NCBI GenBank assembly: GCA_950295325.1
Contig: OX485808.1
Span: forward strand, 5,704,501 to 5,768,500
DNA: 64,000 nucleotides
Origin: Polytrichum commune
Taxonomy: Eukaryota > Streptophyta > Polytrichopsida > Polytrichales > Polytrichaceae
Direction of reading: 5' to 3'
Shown one piece after another: positions 1-11,900 of this stretch. The notes under the pieces were generated by a model. That model was not told the DNA's origin. It was given only the letters and a program-made list of their open reading frames with translations, and did no database searches. A program made the translations under genes and the position numbers. Numbering within the stretch: position 1 is the first letter of the stretch; each line of letters opens with the position of its first letter.

Positions 1-257
1 TCATTACCGTTTTATTGTACTCAAACAACCATGTTTCATTAATGAATAGTTCTATCTTTTAACCATGTGTGTTCTTTGGTCTTACTTGTTTTATAGTTTT
101 CAACGTCGCTTAAATGATAAACATGGTAATGTGCACTTTCAACAAAAACTTCAATACATACATGAAAGGCAGTTTTTGAGGTAACCCTTCATTTTGAAAG
201 GGAAAATTTAGAGTTATCCTTCCCTATGAAATACAAGCAACCCTTCAAATTATTGCC

Positions 258-381
258 TTTATAAAACATGAGTAATTCATTCAAATTATCTGAACCCATC
301 TTTATAAAACATGAGTATTTCATTCAAATTATTTGAACCCATCTTTATAAAACATGAGTATTTCATTCAAATAAGAAGCAT
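258..381. repeat. 43-bp tandem repeat, three copies
   Basis: Copies beginning TTTATAAAACATGAGTA start at 258, 301 and 344, so the period is exactly 43 bp. The copies differ by only a few bases; the last is truncated. No coding function is apparent. Confidence 0.85.
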
Positions 382-2860
382 TACTAGTGATGAGTAAATC
401 TTCCATATGCGTGCCAAACTGTTTCATGAAATTTGACTATAATAAACACACAAAACAGATTTGCTTTAAGAACATATGATAAATATGGAAGAGAAGGTAC
501 TTGAAATACATTAAGTTGTAACACATAGTTTTTTTTGGCACACAAAACCTTGACCTTACAACACTTTGATTATGATGAGATGACCTTCAAGTTGGGCACA
601 TGTCTCTTTTAAAATCCATGACATTCAACTCATAATATTTAGGCCAAAGTTCACGTTGTGAGTGGAAAAATCACATCTACAAAATGGTAATGGCAAAATG
701 TTGAACCGACTTTGATCATTAATGCATCCATGTGTCTATAATCATGGTGTAATGTTGTAACGTTGTAAATATAGCCTCACCTGTTACATGGAGGCTGTTA
801 CATGGAGGCTGGACTTGGTTTTGAAGAATTCATTAAATCGGATGTGATGCTTGAAATTATGCCTTCTGAACATTGCCTACTGGGAATAGTTTTATATCAA
901 CCCCTCATTTTTTTGAAGACCAAATTAAATAAAATGAGATGAGAAAAAAACTGCCTACACATAGTTTTAAAAATCCACCCGAATAGTTGCCTCCAATTAG
1001 AATTATAAACCACGAATAGTTGCCTGCCACGAAAATTAAAAGTCGTTCACAATGTTCAAATTTTATGAAAAAATCCAAAAAGTTGGGTAGTTTGACCTAT
1101 GGTACCTGTATCAAAAAAACCAAATAATCAGGTTTTCAATGCAATCATATGATTCAAAACATATTTGTTTCCTACATATAATTACAATTTTGGATCCTTT
1201 GTTAGAAGGGCCACAAGGGGTTCCTACATTAAAACAAATTGCATCACTCAATATTGGAATAAAACGCATTGTAAGTGATTATAATCAAGGCCACATAATA
1301 CGGGAGTTGCGTACCCGGTAAACGCACGCGATAAACGAAATGGAAGGGGGGTGTGATTGCCCCGAGCCCTACTATTATTATAACGGAACACTCAATAACA
1401 ACTAAATAATGTTATGGAGACCATCATCTAGTTGGTTAGTAATGATCCTCATCCTCTTTTCTTTTTAGTTCTTAAAATGTGGCTGTGCATTAAACATTTT
1501 CCCATTTTCATGCATCTCATTTAAATCTTGCCCTTCCACTATTTCACACATATATTGTGGGCCCATTGTGGTGTTATACTGGATTAGATACACTCACATT
1601 TCAAGGTCAAAGGCATCAAGGAGGCATACTTAATCATGTCAATTATGAGATCATAGCTACCGAAAAAACTAATAAAGTCAATAAGTAAGTGAGCTAAGTT
1701 AAGCATTTCTTATATGGACATTTTAAACCTCTGCACCCACTTATCGTTGGATATGAAACAAGTGGTTACCTAATCCAAGTCATGATATAGCCATTTCTTA
1801 ATCATTTTTGGAGACCATATGATGATCTTGACCGTTGTCCCTATTTTAGATCATAGTACTCTCAAGTCTTTTTCCAAGTGGATCATAAAGTTGATATCAG
1901 CCGCTATCTCGTAGACGCCCTTGTGCTTTATTACTCCACGCAATTAGCCTTTTTGACAACATGTACCTCTAGTCCCATCGCGAGCTTTTTGGCTCCTCGT
2001 ACCTTAAAATAAAGCTCCTTTTTATTATCCATTATTGGAGCCACATCAAACCACATATCACTGACATATACTAGGTGTTTGATTAAGATAAGAAACCAAA
2101 ATTGGACATAGCTATCTTATAATAATACGAAGACTCATTCTAAAACTCCACATACATCTTTGAATTCACAAATACATGCTCATTTTGAGAAAATTAGTGC
2201 GTGCTCTAAGGTGCTAGTAGTGTGATTAAAAATTTCGTATGCAAACACATTGCTTGTCAACGAATAGTGCCAATACTTTAAATGAATAATGATATTATAA
2301 ATATTACTCACGATGACCAATGCTTCCTAGGTCTTTTGCTGCCACTAAATCCCTACCATAAAGAACTTTAGTATCACCTTCACTACACTAAATAAGATAT
2401 TTAGTGTTTGATTATATTTGGGGTTTGCCACCACCACCCTACCTTGCTCAAAACTAATTTTCAATTCTTTAACCATTAGTGCTGGACATAAATGTACCGC
2501 TTTCTTCCCGACTACCACATCCCTTATTATATCCCAATTTTTCCCATATCTTTACTAACACTAATGGTTATTGATATTGAGTGTATTCGTTCTCATTTAG
2601 TGTATTAAACACTCAACATCCTATTTAGTGTACTTTCCCAACAACACTATTAGCCATCCCTCACCAATTTGGGTAATCAGTGTAGTGATTGTTTTCATAA
2701 TTTTAACAAACAAAGAACTTAACATGGAAGCATCTACGAAATGGCAATTGACCCCAGAATTTTTGAATTCGCCACAAGTCACCCACTGGATCATGTTTGC
2801 TACAGACAAGTGTGACATGATATTAAGTTACAACAATGTTTAGTTTCACACTCCAAGACG

Positions 2861-2883
2861 GTTTAGGGTTTAGGGTTTGGGGT
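2861..2883 (+). repeat. Short telomere-like TTTAGGG tract
   Basis: GTTTAGGGTTTAGGGTTTGG is two plant-type telomere heptamers plus a degenerate third. It is too short to be a telomere. Interstitial tracts like this are common in plant genomes, where the AAACCCTAA form can also act as a promoter telo-box. Confidence 0.7.
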
Positions 2884-3650
2884 TAGCCTTTTTTTCCACT
2901 CTACCTTTTAATGTCTTAAATTCATATATCAATGGCACATTGTTTTGAGTGCAATTATATAGTGGGCCTATGGATATTAATGATGGTTCATCTTGCCGTT
3001 TTTTTGGTTAAGGGTTTAGGGTAATTTTTTTGACATTTACTAAATATTGCATGCTGCCACCATGGCCCACTGGTCGGTGCGTGGTTCAGTGAGTGTAAAA
3101 GAACAAATACCATAATGACACATGTTTATAGGAGATTGGACTACAGTGGGATTGAGAGTTCATCACACTAAACCACGATCAACAATCAATGAACACATTG
3201 GAGAGGATATATGTACACTAAATTCGAAATTTTCAGATCAGTGGCATTCAATGGAAGGTAGTGTAGAATGTACATGATATGTACTATCAACTAGAAAGCA
3301 CATCTACTCGCCAAACAATCATTCTCTCTACACCTCAACTGTTGATTCTCCGTACAAGAGAGGATCCCGTCTATTTCAAAACCACCAATCTCCCATCTAC
3401 TATATAAGACCCACAACCGTCTCCGACTCTCACTCTTGAGGCATTTCCATACCTCTCATTGTCGACACTACACGCATTCAGAACCCAACACATGCTCTCT
3501 TTTACAGGTGCCGGTCCAAGTAGTGTATGTTTTCTGTTGCCGTTGATCCTACGATCAGTTGTCTGTACAACTTCATCCACGTGGCAGCCGTACAGTTGTA
3601 CGGCCCAGCTGACATAGCCTTGTTTTCCTCTCATGAACACTGCCACCAAG

Positions 3651-3770
3651 TTTCCTCTCGGCCGAGAGGAAAACTGGCACCCTTCACCTTCGCACTGAGT
3701 TTCCTCTCGGCCGAGAGGAAAACTCACACCCTTCACCCTGGCACCAAGTTTCCTCTCGGCCGAGAGGAAA
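3651..3770. repeat. 49-bp tandem array carrying a perfect 22-nt palindrome
   Basis: A 22-nt sequence with core CTCTCGGCCGAGAG flanked by TTTC and GAAA is its own reverse complement. It occurs at 3651-3672, 3700-3721 and 3749-3770, exactly 49 bp apart. Between palindromes the spacers share CACCCTTCACC and GCACC blocks, so the whole 49-bp unit is repeated while the palindrome is the best conserved part. Each copy could form an 11-bp-stem cruciform or hairpin. A fourth copy lies at 4280-4301. Confidence 0.9.
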
Positions 3771-3857
3771 CCCGACTCCCTGTACCCTGGCACCGATCTC
3801 TTTGTTGCTGGTACAGATCTCTTTGTTTAATCTCAATCCAACTCAACCGGTTCATGA

Positions 3858-4240
3858 AGTGTAAATCGTTCGTCAGATTTGGGTATAGGGGCGAAAGACT
3901 AATCGAACCATCTAGTAGCTGGTTCCCTCGGAAGTTTCCCTCAGGATAGCTGGAGGTAAAGCGAATGATTAGAGGCATCGGGGGTGTAATACCCTCGACC
4001 TATTCTGAAACTTTAAATATGTAAGCCGCCAGGGTTGCTTGGTGGAACCCTGTCACAGAATGAGAGCTCCAATTGGGCCATTTTTGGTTATCAGAACTGC
4101 CGACGCGAGATGAACCGAAAGCCGAGTTACGGTGCCAAACTGCGCTCCAACCTAAATCCAAATGAGAACTTTGAAGACTGAAGTGGAGAATGGTTCCATG
4201 TGAACAACAATTGGACATGGTCCGCTAGTCCACTAGTCCC
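3858..4240 (+). pseudogene. Rearranged 25S rRNA fragment (rDNA pseudogene)
   Basis: From about 3858 the sequence follows nuclear large-subunit rRNA. Well-known conserved stretches are visible: GGGGCGAAAGACTAATCGAA, CTAGTAGCTGGTTCCCTC, AAGCGAATGATTAGAGGCAT, CCCTCGACCTATTCT, GAGAGCTCCAA and GGGCCATTTTTGGT. It departs from a functional gene in three ways: many scattered substitutions; about 20-25 nt missing just after GGATAGCTGGAG; and a jump near 4155 from the GCGCTAACCTA region straight to the ATGAGAACTTTGAAG...GGTTCCATGTGAAC region, which lies several hundred bases further on in intact rRNA. Order and strand are kept. It cannot encode a working rRNA. The similarity is recognised from memory of plant 25S rRNA, so the outer limits are approximate. 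Confidence 0.88.
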
Positions 4241-4279
4241 AGTCACGCGCCCGCGGGGTGTAAAGACCATGGAGTGAAG

Positions 4280-4301
4280 TTTCCTCTCGGCCGAGAGGAA
4301 A
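4280..4301. repeat. Fourth copy of the 22-nt palindrome
   Basis: This is identical to the three palindromes at 3651-3770 and lies just beyond the rRNA-like fragment. The rDNA fragment therefore sits between palindrome copies three and four. Confidence 0.9.
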
Positions 4302-4320
4302 TCATTTAATCCATGAATAG

Positions 4321-4358
4321 GTTTAGGTGTAGGTGTAGGTGTAGGTGTAAGTGTAGCT
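4321..4358. repeat. GTGTAG hexamer microsatellite
   Basis: TAGGTG/TAGGTGTAG units are repeated about five times with one variant near the end. No gene is associated. Confidence 0.75.
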
Positions 4359-4929
4359 CATCCTTTAACATAATGAAGTGTTGTGAAGGGCGGCCACCGG
4401 TATGTACATCCTCGAACACATCTTCAATCTACAAGACGGATAAACGCATAATTGTCATAAACCTATAATCGGTGCTCTGAATAGGTTCCAATGATACTAA
4501 CCTCCGCGTATAGCATAGTGTCTAATATCCTTGTATTCAATTGGGCTCCTTTAATTGCTATTGTCAAGGTCGCAGTGTAATCAGTATTGATAAAGCCCCA
4601 TTGAATTCTGAAAACAGGCACATAATTTCGTGGGGACCCCTCTATAAATGTTACCCACTTGAACAACGAAAGTGTCATCATTATCTTTGTTCCATGATGA
4701 AGGCATACTGAAATATGATGTGTATTTGTTTGATCATGGTCAATAAAATATGATGTGTATTTGTTATTGTTGATCAATGTTCGCCTAAACTACTGAATGT
4801 CCACGCCCAATGTTGTGCTCTAATATTTGGGTATGAGTTTCCATATTCGTGTATACTTCTCATGTAATAGAGCTTTATGTAGGCGGCACAATAATATGGT
4901 TAATGAAGTTATGTGTTGTTATCAGGGCA

Positions 4930-7900
4930 ATGGAGCAACCTGAAGTAGAGCATTTGAGCTCCGAGGAGGTCAGTTACTGCCCCACTTTGCAATGTGATGT
5001 AACTTCATATTGTGGTATCTGACATGCGTACGGGCAAACATACTTACCTCATAATACGATGCAGGGATCTTCACTATCTGAAGCGGTGTTCACGGAAGAC
5101 GACACTGATGCTGGCATAGAGGATATTGATGTAGACTGCAGCGGGCTGAGAAGGGAGGAATGGCTGCATAGTCCTGTGATGCATATAAATGTAAGTGGAC
5201 AAAATGTGGCAAAAGGAATCTGCTGCAACTTCAATCCGATGGATTGTGTGGAAGACAAATGTCTAGGAATAGACAATGTTGGTGTGCTTATTATGGAGCC
5301 ATTAGAGGGAATGATGGACATGGGATGGATGTTCTCCTTGCGAATATGGCCTCTTGATCGGGTTTTCCAACAGAGGTATACACTTGCACACCACCTCCTA
5401 GTGAGCACACGCAGGTTGCGTGTGCAAAACACGTTGCTAGAAAGACGGAAGAAGAGGGGAAGAGGCCATATGTCACATCACGCACGACGCCGCAGATCAG
5501 ACCGACAAAAAAATCACAGATTCTCAATAATAATAGCATCCACCAACTATCTGCTAGCGTGTGTTGTGATAGGGAGTGCACTAGATATTTTCCCAGGGAA
5601 GAGGCACTTGCGCTACGAACGGAGTTCTACACTTGTTCGCCACGGATGAGACATGCTAAGCAACTCGAAGTCCATGGCCAATTACATGTACTACCTGTAA
5701 GTTCAACAAAGGTCGTTACCTTGAGTGGGCGCAATGTTTGCGAAAAGGCATGGAGACACATATTTGCCGTCTCGAAAACGACGTTCTACAGAAACCGGTC
5801 GGAATTCAAGAATGGTATACGTCCACGCGATCATGGGAACCTAAATAAGAAAAGGAATCGAACATCCACCCAATAAGCTACAGCCACACTTTCGACACTA
5901 CAGGAAGACAAAGCAGATATGATGCCTCACAAGGCTCGTACATTGCCAAATGGTACACGAGTTGTAGAAATGGTCGTGCCTCGCGGAACCAAATGGAAGA
6001 AGTTCTTGGTTACAATCAATGAGGTACGCAATTGGTATAGTCCAATTACCCGCATTGACAGTGGAGATCAAACATTCAATCGAGTTGGGTTTGTGTATAA
6101 TTAATAGACATGAGGGGGCAATTATGAACGTATTTCATACAGTTTGGTTCATGGTTCATGTGAAGTATTATTAATGTTATACTAATACTATATGGGCAGG
6201 TGAATGACAAATGTGGAGTGCTCCCAATATCTATTTCAACTCTGAGCAAAATTCGAAATACCTACTTTAAGCACTACATAAAGAAGAGGGTTGGTGACAA
6301 TTTTGCGCGTTGTGGGAAGTGTGATTCGTTGTCCGCAATTATACTTCAACATTGGAAAGGTTCAGCCGAACACACAGGGTTTTCGAAACAATTGGAAAAA
6401 CACCTAGCACAACAAGAATCGGCTCGCAACGCTTACCGATGCATGAGGGTTCTTTCAATTGAGCATCCCCAAAAGGTGTTGACGATTATTCACGACAAAA
6501 TGGACCATGGCAAAACCGCATCGCCTTGCTTTGCTTCCAAGAACAAAGACACCGATATGTTTACAAAACTACCACTTTCTGTAACAGGCATGATGGCCCA
6601 TTAACATGGAAATGAGAGATATGCCCACTATGCACTGGATATGTACCTTGGAGATTGCAACCATATTGTGGGCTCATTCGCGAGACTTTTACGCGATTTG
6701 GAGGAACCTCCCATATCATCATCCCAACGTCTTTTTCATGGTTCCGGGCGTGCACCTCTGTATTGTGCTGTTCTCAATGGGAGCGAAGTATGTTTGGGAG
6801 GATTATGACCCCCACCCACGGAGCCCACACCTGCAGTTCCTCTTCCACCCATTCTGCATGTTCAGCTTGATAATTGTTGGAAGGACAACAAGTGTAGGTT
6901 TGTAAAGGCATTTTGGTCTATGCTCACGGCGAAAGCAATATTCATGGAGGTACATGTATCTTATCTATTGGTTGGCCACACCCATGATGACATCGATGCA
7001 TCATTTAGAAGGTGGAGTATGGACCTGCGTGAACACGACTATCCCACTATACCCCTTCTTATGAAATCATACATGGACATGGAAAAGGTTCCTGTCATTC
7101 CACACATGATAGAGGAACTTCCAGATTGGAGAACATTCGTCAGCGAGCATATCCCAAGTGGTAAGGAGAAACTCATTGGGCACACTAAGGCTCAGCAGTT
7201 CAAATTCTATGTCCGAGATGATGGTTGGCCAGTTATGCAATACAAAGTGCTAAGCACGCATGGGGAGTGGTTGCCCAAAGACGGTGTGAAGATGTGGAAA
7301 TCAAATATAAAAGGGGAGCCATGTATTCCATCCGGGGACCCCTTTCCTGCACCACCGCGAGGTATGGCCAAGCTGGAGGAGGTTCTTGTGGGATTGCAAG
7401 GGTTCATTGACTATTGGCAATCAATATGTGACCATGACACGACAGGAGCATATATGGGTTCACACATGCATATTTTGCAATATTGGATAGGGGTGAAGGA
7501 GGCATTAAATGCACCCCTCAGAAACGTATACACTGTTGGGCTGCCATTATGCGAGGGATTCTGGCCACGAAGTAGAGTCGAAGCAGATGCACATCCCTTC
7601 TTGCAGAACGGAGAGCTTCGGGAAGAGCACCAACCAGACGACCATTATGTTGGTCCAGCAAACCTTCGTCCTGCAGCAGCTTTCCGCATCGCAGAGAATG
7701 TGCACGAGGGGCATATGCTAATATTGCGTCCCCAAGAACAAGATATAGGTAGACCCATTTGGGTATGCCGGGCTGTGTCTGTACCGAACTTGGCGGTCAC
7801 GGAAAATCATCCACGTCAAATACTTGTACAGTGGTTCACTCCCACTTCAACCGCGAGGGACCTTTCAAAGAAATGGAATGGTTGGGACTCAAACCCAAAC

Positions 7901-8182
7901 TTCAAGTGGAAACGAGATTTGAAATACTCCGTTTCCGACTGGCAGCCGATCGATTGCATTTTGGCAGCCTGGCCTGTGCCAGCACAGGAAGATGTGGAGC
8001 CATTAAAGGTTACTATCCCAGCAGAGCAAATTGGTTTTGCCAAAGATAATCTTCGACGGTGTTCAACAGCCGAGCGTGGGAACAGGGAGGGTGGGTGGGA
8101 CGACGGGGAGTCTAGTGGGCAACGAGGGGGCCGTGGACATGGAGGTGGTAGACGTAAATCTGGGGGACGCGCATCCCGGTGA
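4930..8182 (+). pseudogene. Decayed DUF7869-type (DDE-like) transposase gene
   Basis: I recognise the layout of the DUF7869 proteins that are common in mosses, liverworts, algae and invertebrates and are thought to come from transposons. A short first exon (4930-4968, starting MEQPEVEHLSSEE) appears spliced to 5065. A Cys-rich block CCDRECTRYF follows at about 5559, then an SKTTFYRNR segment, an intron at 6024-6199 (GTACGC...GGGCAG), a zinc-like FARCGKCDSL, LDNCWKDNK near 6863 and VGHTHDDIDASFRRWS near 6974, typical of the catalytic core. The C-terminus is Gly/Arg-rich and ends at 8182. The frame is interrupted by in-frame TAA at 5874-5876, TAA at 6602-6604 and TGA at 6806-6808. The reading frame also changes between about 5376 and 5415 by an indel or a splice I cannot resolve. 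Homology continues across each stop, so this is a relic. Exact element ends were not found. Confidence 0.8.
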
Positions 8183-8708
8183 TCAAAGACACTGGAATTG
8201 AAGGTGATACGGGATTAGATGAGCCAGTGTCAAGACCCTAGTGATCTGCGGCGGGTGATAGGGCAGTACGTTTGGAACCAAACATCTCATTTTTTTGTCG
8301 ATACGACCTTAATTGCTATATGTGCAAATTTCAACCAATGTCATATCATCATGCATGGTGTGGTCCCATTAATGTATGGAATTTCAGACCTCAATGTAGG
8401 GAGCTTCAACCCTAACTTCCCCGCAATTTCAAACATGTGCGGTGGGACACTGTACGTATGTGCTGTGAAAATTTGTACGCAGGCAACTATTTATGAATAT
8501 CACGAATATCGTGTGTAAGTGGTGTACATTGGCGAACGTTATGGCCCAGCCATGTGCCATGGTTCCCATAGAAGTTCCCCAATCTTGTCCATACTCCTCG
8601 TATTGACGTTCCCAATTGAGTGCCCCCCCCCCCCCCCCCCGTGTTCCTACGTTCCCATACACACGCACATAATCTTTGGCAAGTTCCCATGCACGTTCCC
8701 ATTCATGT
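8183..8708. other. Flank between the transposase relic and the CACTA insertion
   Basis: No gene is seen. From about 8558 to 8700 the motif GTTCCCA (or a one-base variant) occurs seven times. A run of 18 C residues lies at 8623-8640. The sequence resumes after the CACTA element with GTTCCCACG at 23835, so the insertion fell inside this GTTCCCA-rich stretch. Confidence 0.7.
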
Positions 8709-8737
8709 CACTATGCCAAAAGCAGGTTTTTTTGACT
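8709..8737. repeat. CACTA left terminal inverted repeat
   Basis: It begins CACTATGCCAAAAGCAGG and runs into TTTTTTTGACTA. It pairs with the right end at 23805-23833: the first 12 bases are identical and most of the remaining positions match. Confidence 0.93.
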
Positions 8738-8958
8738 ACAGCAAGTTGACCGAACTAGACTAACTAGTCACATGAGGACTACAACTAGTAAAAATAGATT
8801 CCCAGAAGATTCCCAGTCAAGTTGTAGTAAAAAATTTGAGGACCTCGAGGGGAGCAGCTTAGGGAACAAAATTTTACTCATTGGGTACGATCATGGTGAC
8901 CAATTTGACTAGTTTTAGTCAATGTTGACTACATCAGTCGACGTCTCAAAAGATCACA

Positions 8959-11900
8959 CTATAATTCCTCTTCATTGTAATCTGGCTCTTCCTCTCTTTC
9001 TTGTAGTGCTACATGAACGTCCTCAGCTTCTAGTACTGTGCAACCTTCTAGCACCGGTGTGCCAGGTTGCACATCTTTGTTTAAAATATTAGATCTCAAT
9101 CCACGGTAGTCTTCATCTCTGCCTAGAACTAAACTGAGGGTTTCAGGTCTCCTCTCAGATGTAGACGCCACTCTTGCACCTCGAGCTTCTTTCCTCAGCA
9201 CAACTTTCCATTCGGGATTCTCCACATCGTCCACAAAAAATACTTGTTGCACATGGAGGGGAAATGCAAAGGAGTCTGCCGAATATGGGATGACACGGTC
9301 GTATTTGATTAATGTGAAACCGTAGTCGTCACGTTTCATTGTTGCTTCAGCACCCCGAAGGTTCGCTCTCACCCACGTGCAATACAAAACTATTAGCTCA
9401 AACTCTCCATAGTCTACCCCTATTATTTCTTCCACCCATCCTATGTATTCTAAATTTGTTGTCCGTACATTTCTAGAACTGTTGCTCGCTCGACATGCTT
9501 GCAAAAAGGTAGCTGCCACACCACTATCACACGTATTCATGTTTGATTCCACGCTACGAACCCGTATGTGGTTGCCGTACGCATACATTGACTTGTAGGA
9601 CTTGGCGTTCCGAGAGGGTGGCATTAGCAATGCTTGAACATCCATGGATACAACAACCCCTTGATTGATGTCATCTTGCACTACAACAGGAAACCAGGCC
9701 GTGAAGGCCTCCTCTTCCATGTTGCTTGGGTACTGCAATCTCCTACCCCGGTGTTGACGTCGCATGTCTTCCCTTGACCTCTTCCTTCGGGTCATTTCTG
9801 CAGCGTGCCGTCTACACCACACACTCACATTTTGGTGACATTAATTACTTCAATTACCACGACACTGTAATAGTCACAACTTAAAAAGTGCAATGACTGA
9901 AAATAGTCATCCAAATAGCAATGATGACTATATATAGTCAACTTTGTGGATATCTACTACTGCATTTAGTCACATTATGAACGTTTATGACTATCATGAC
10001 TAGTCAACAATGTAGTCAACAATGGAGCAACAACAGAGTTCGTGGACATACTCTCTGTAAACTTGCAATGGCTCCGCATTGTTGAGCACAAATTTATGTA
10101 TCCAAAAACGTAGTTCGTCTGGCAACAACCGTAGCCGCCCATTTCCCTCTATGACCTCGCCATTCATTGCAGGTTCTTCTTTGTCGTCCCACACACGACG
10201 CTCGCTTTCACAACAATGTTGCATATATTCAGTACAAAACCCCACTGCTTCATCCATGATGTAGCCTTGTGCCATAGAGCCTTCAGGATTGCTTCGAAGA
10301 CGCACGTACCCTTTCAGAGTTTTCATGTACCGTTCCATTGGGTACATCCACCGGGTGTGCACTGGACCGCAAAGGTCTAACTGTTGTACCAAATGAATAG
10401 GCAAGTGAGACATGACATCGAAGAATGCTGGTGGGAAGACCCTTTCCAACATACACATAGTAACGGCTGTCTCATTGAACAAATCAGTCATGCTTGAAGG
10501 GTCCACCGACTTCACGCACAAACGTGCAAAAACTCTACATATCCGTATAATGGCAATTCGGACATCCTTTGGTAAGAGCGTTCGTAAGCACAACGGCAAG
10601 ACTTGTTGCATTAGAATGTGGTAGTCATGACTCTTCATACCCCGTAACTCTCCATCGGTTGTAATTCTTTTAGACAATTGGCCCACGTAGTTGCTAGGAG
10701 TCTTCAATCCACGAATGATATTTGTGAACACAACCTTCTCTGCTCTTGATAGAATATACGGAGCTCTTGGTATCCACAATGTCCCCCCTGCACCACCAGC
10801 AACTGCGTGCAATTCCGGCCTAATGTTTGCTTCCGCTAGATCCAACCGTACTTTGAGGTTATCCTTTAAACCCCAAATTGTCTTCATGATGTTCTCACAT
10901 ATGTTCTTTTCACAGTGCATTGCATCCAGCACATGCCGTATTGTAAGAGACTGCATTCACACAGTGGCTCTCATTAGTGGAATGCTCTCTGTGCTCTTCG
11001 TCATCATGTACTGTACACTATTATACTAGCTTTGACTATGAGTAGTCAATCATATTGGACCTCAGTCAACTTTGCGTGGATGTGACTAGAAGGTGACTGT
11101 CGGCAGTCCTCCAAACCAATTTCTAAAGCTCTGAGTTATCCTTTGACTAATGTTAGTCTTATTTTAAGTCGTGAGCGTATGACAAAGGGTTTAGATCTAT
11201 ACACTCACTTGCCAATATGGAAGTGCAAATAATGCAGACAGTCTCTTCACGCCCGTGTCATGTACTGGATCGTTTAACCCTCCTGCTCTGTTTCGTGGGG
11301 AGTTAGCCAACCAATCTTCTCTCCTCATCGCATAACGGACTATGTCACTGCCACTTAGTTGTCTTGGTGGTGGACGGGTCTCTTGTGATCCATCAAACGC
11401 TCTCTGCAATCTTCGATATGGATGGGTTCGGTTCAGAAAACGACGATGTCCTAAATATACATTCTTCGTTAACGCTGCAGAACGTCGGGTTGTTACACTA
11501 GGACCGCATTCGGTGCACCCTCTGTACCCCTTTGTAACTTGCCCCGACACTAATCCATATGCCGGGAAATCATGAATGCACCACATGAGGATGGCCTTTA
11601 ACCTGAAATTCCTATTCACACTCTCCGCAGATGCATCTACTGCATCAACACCTTCCCAAAGTTCCTGCAACTCCTCAATCAAAGGAGCAAGGTACACGTC
11701 CACGTTTTCGGATGTGACGCTCTCTTTCCCAGGAATGATGAGGGCCAACATTAAGAAAAAACGCTTTGTCACCAACCATGGTGGTAGATTGTAGTTTAGA
11801 AGTACAACTGGCCAAGTGGAATGACTTAGGGATTGGTTTGAGAACGGATTCACACCGTCTAGAGCAAGTCCTAGTCGTATGTTCCTTTCTTCCAGCGCAA

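Larger units (their letters stand above)
1..3500. other. AT-rich non-coding DNA
   Basis: No reading frame here looks like a protein; open frames are short and lack recognisable motifs or codon bias. The stretch contains the 43-bp tandem repeat and telomere-like tract listed separately. Around 3,065-3,150 there is a weak copy of the repeat family that is triplicated at 36.4-37.3 kb (GGTGCGTGGTTCAGTGAG-type start). TTTAGTGT motifs near 2,390-2,640 resemble the dispersed repeat seen at 24 and 34 kb. Confidence 0.6.

Noticed and set aside
3527-3949. 140-residue open frame across the palindrome array and rRNA fragment, and similar frames on the other strand
   Set aside because: The frame is open only because the palindrome and rRNA-like sequence lack stops; its C-terminal third is translated 25S rRNA.
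3651-4301. Regularly spaced palindromes resembling a CRISPR array
   Set aside because: There are only three evenly spaced copies, spacers are similar to each other, no cas genes are present, and the context is a eukaryotic nuclear genome.
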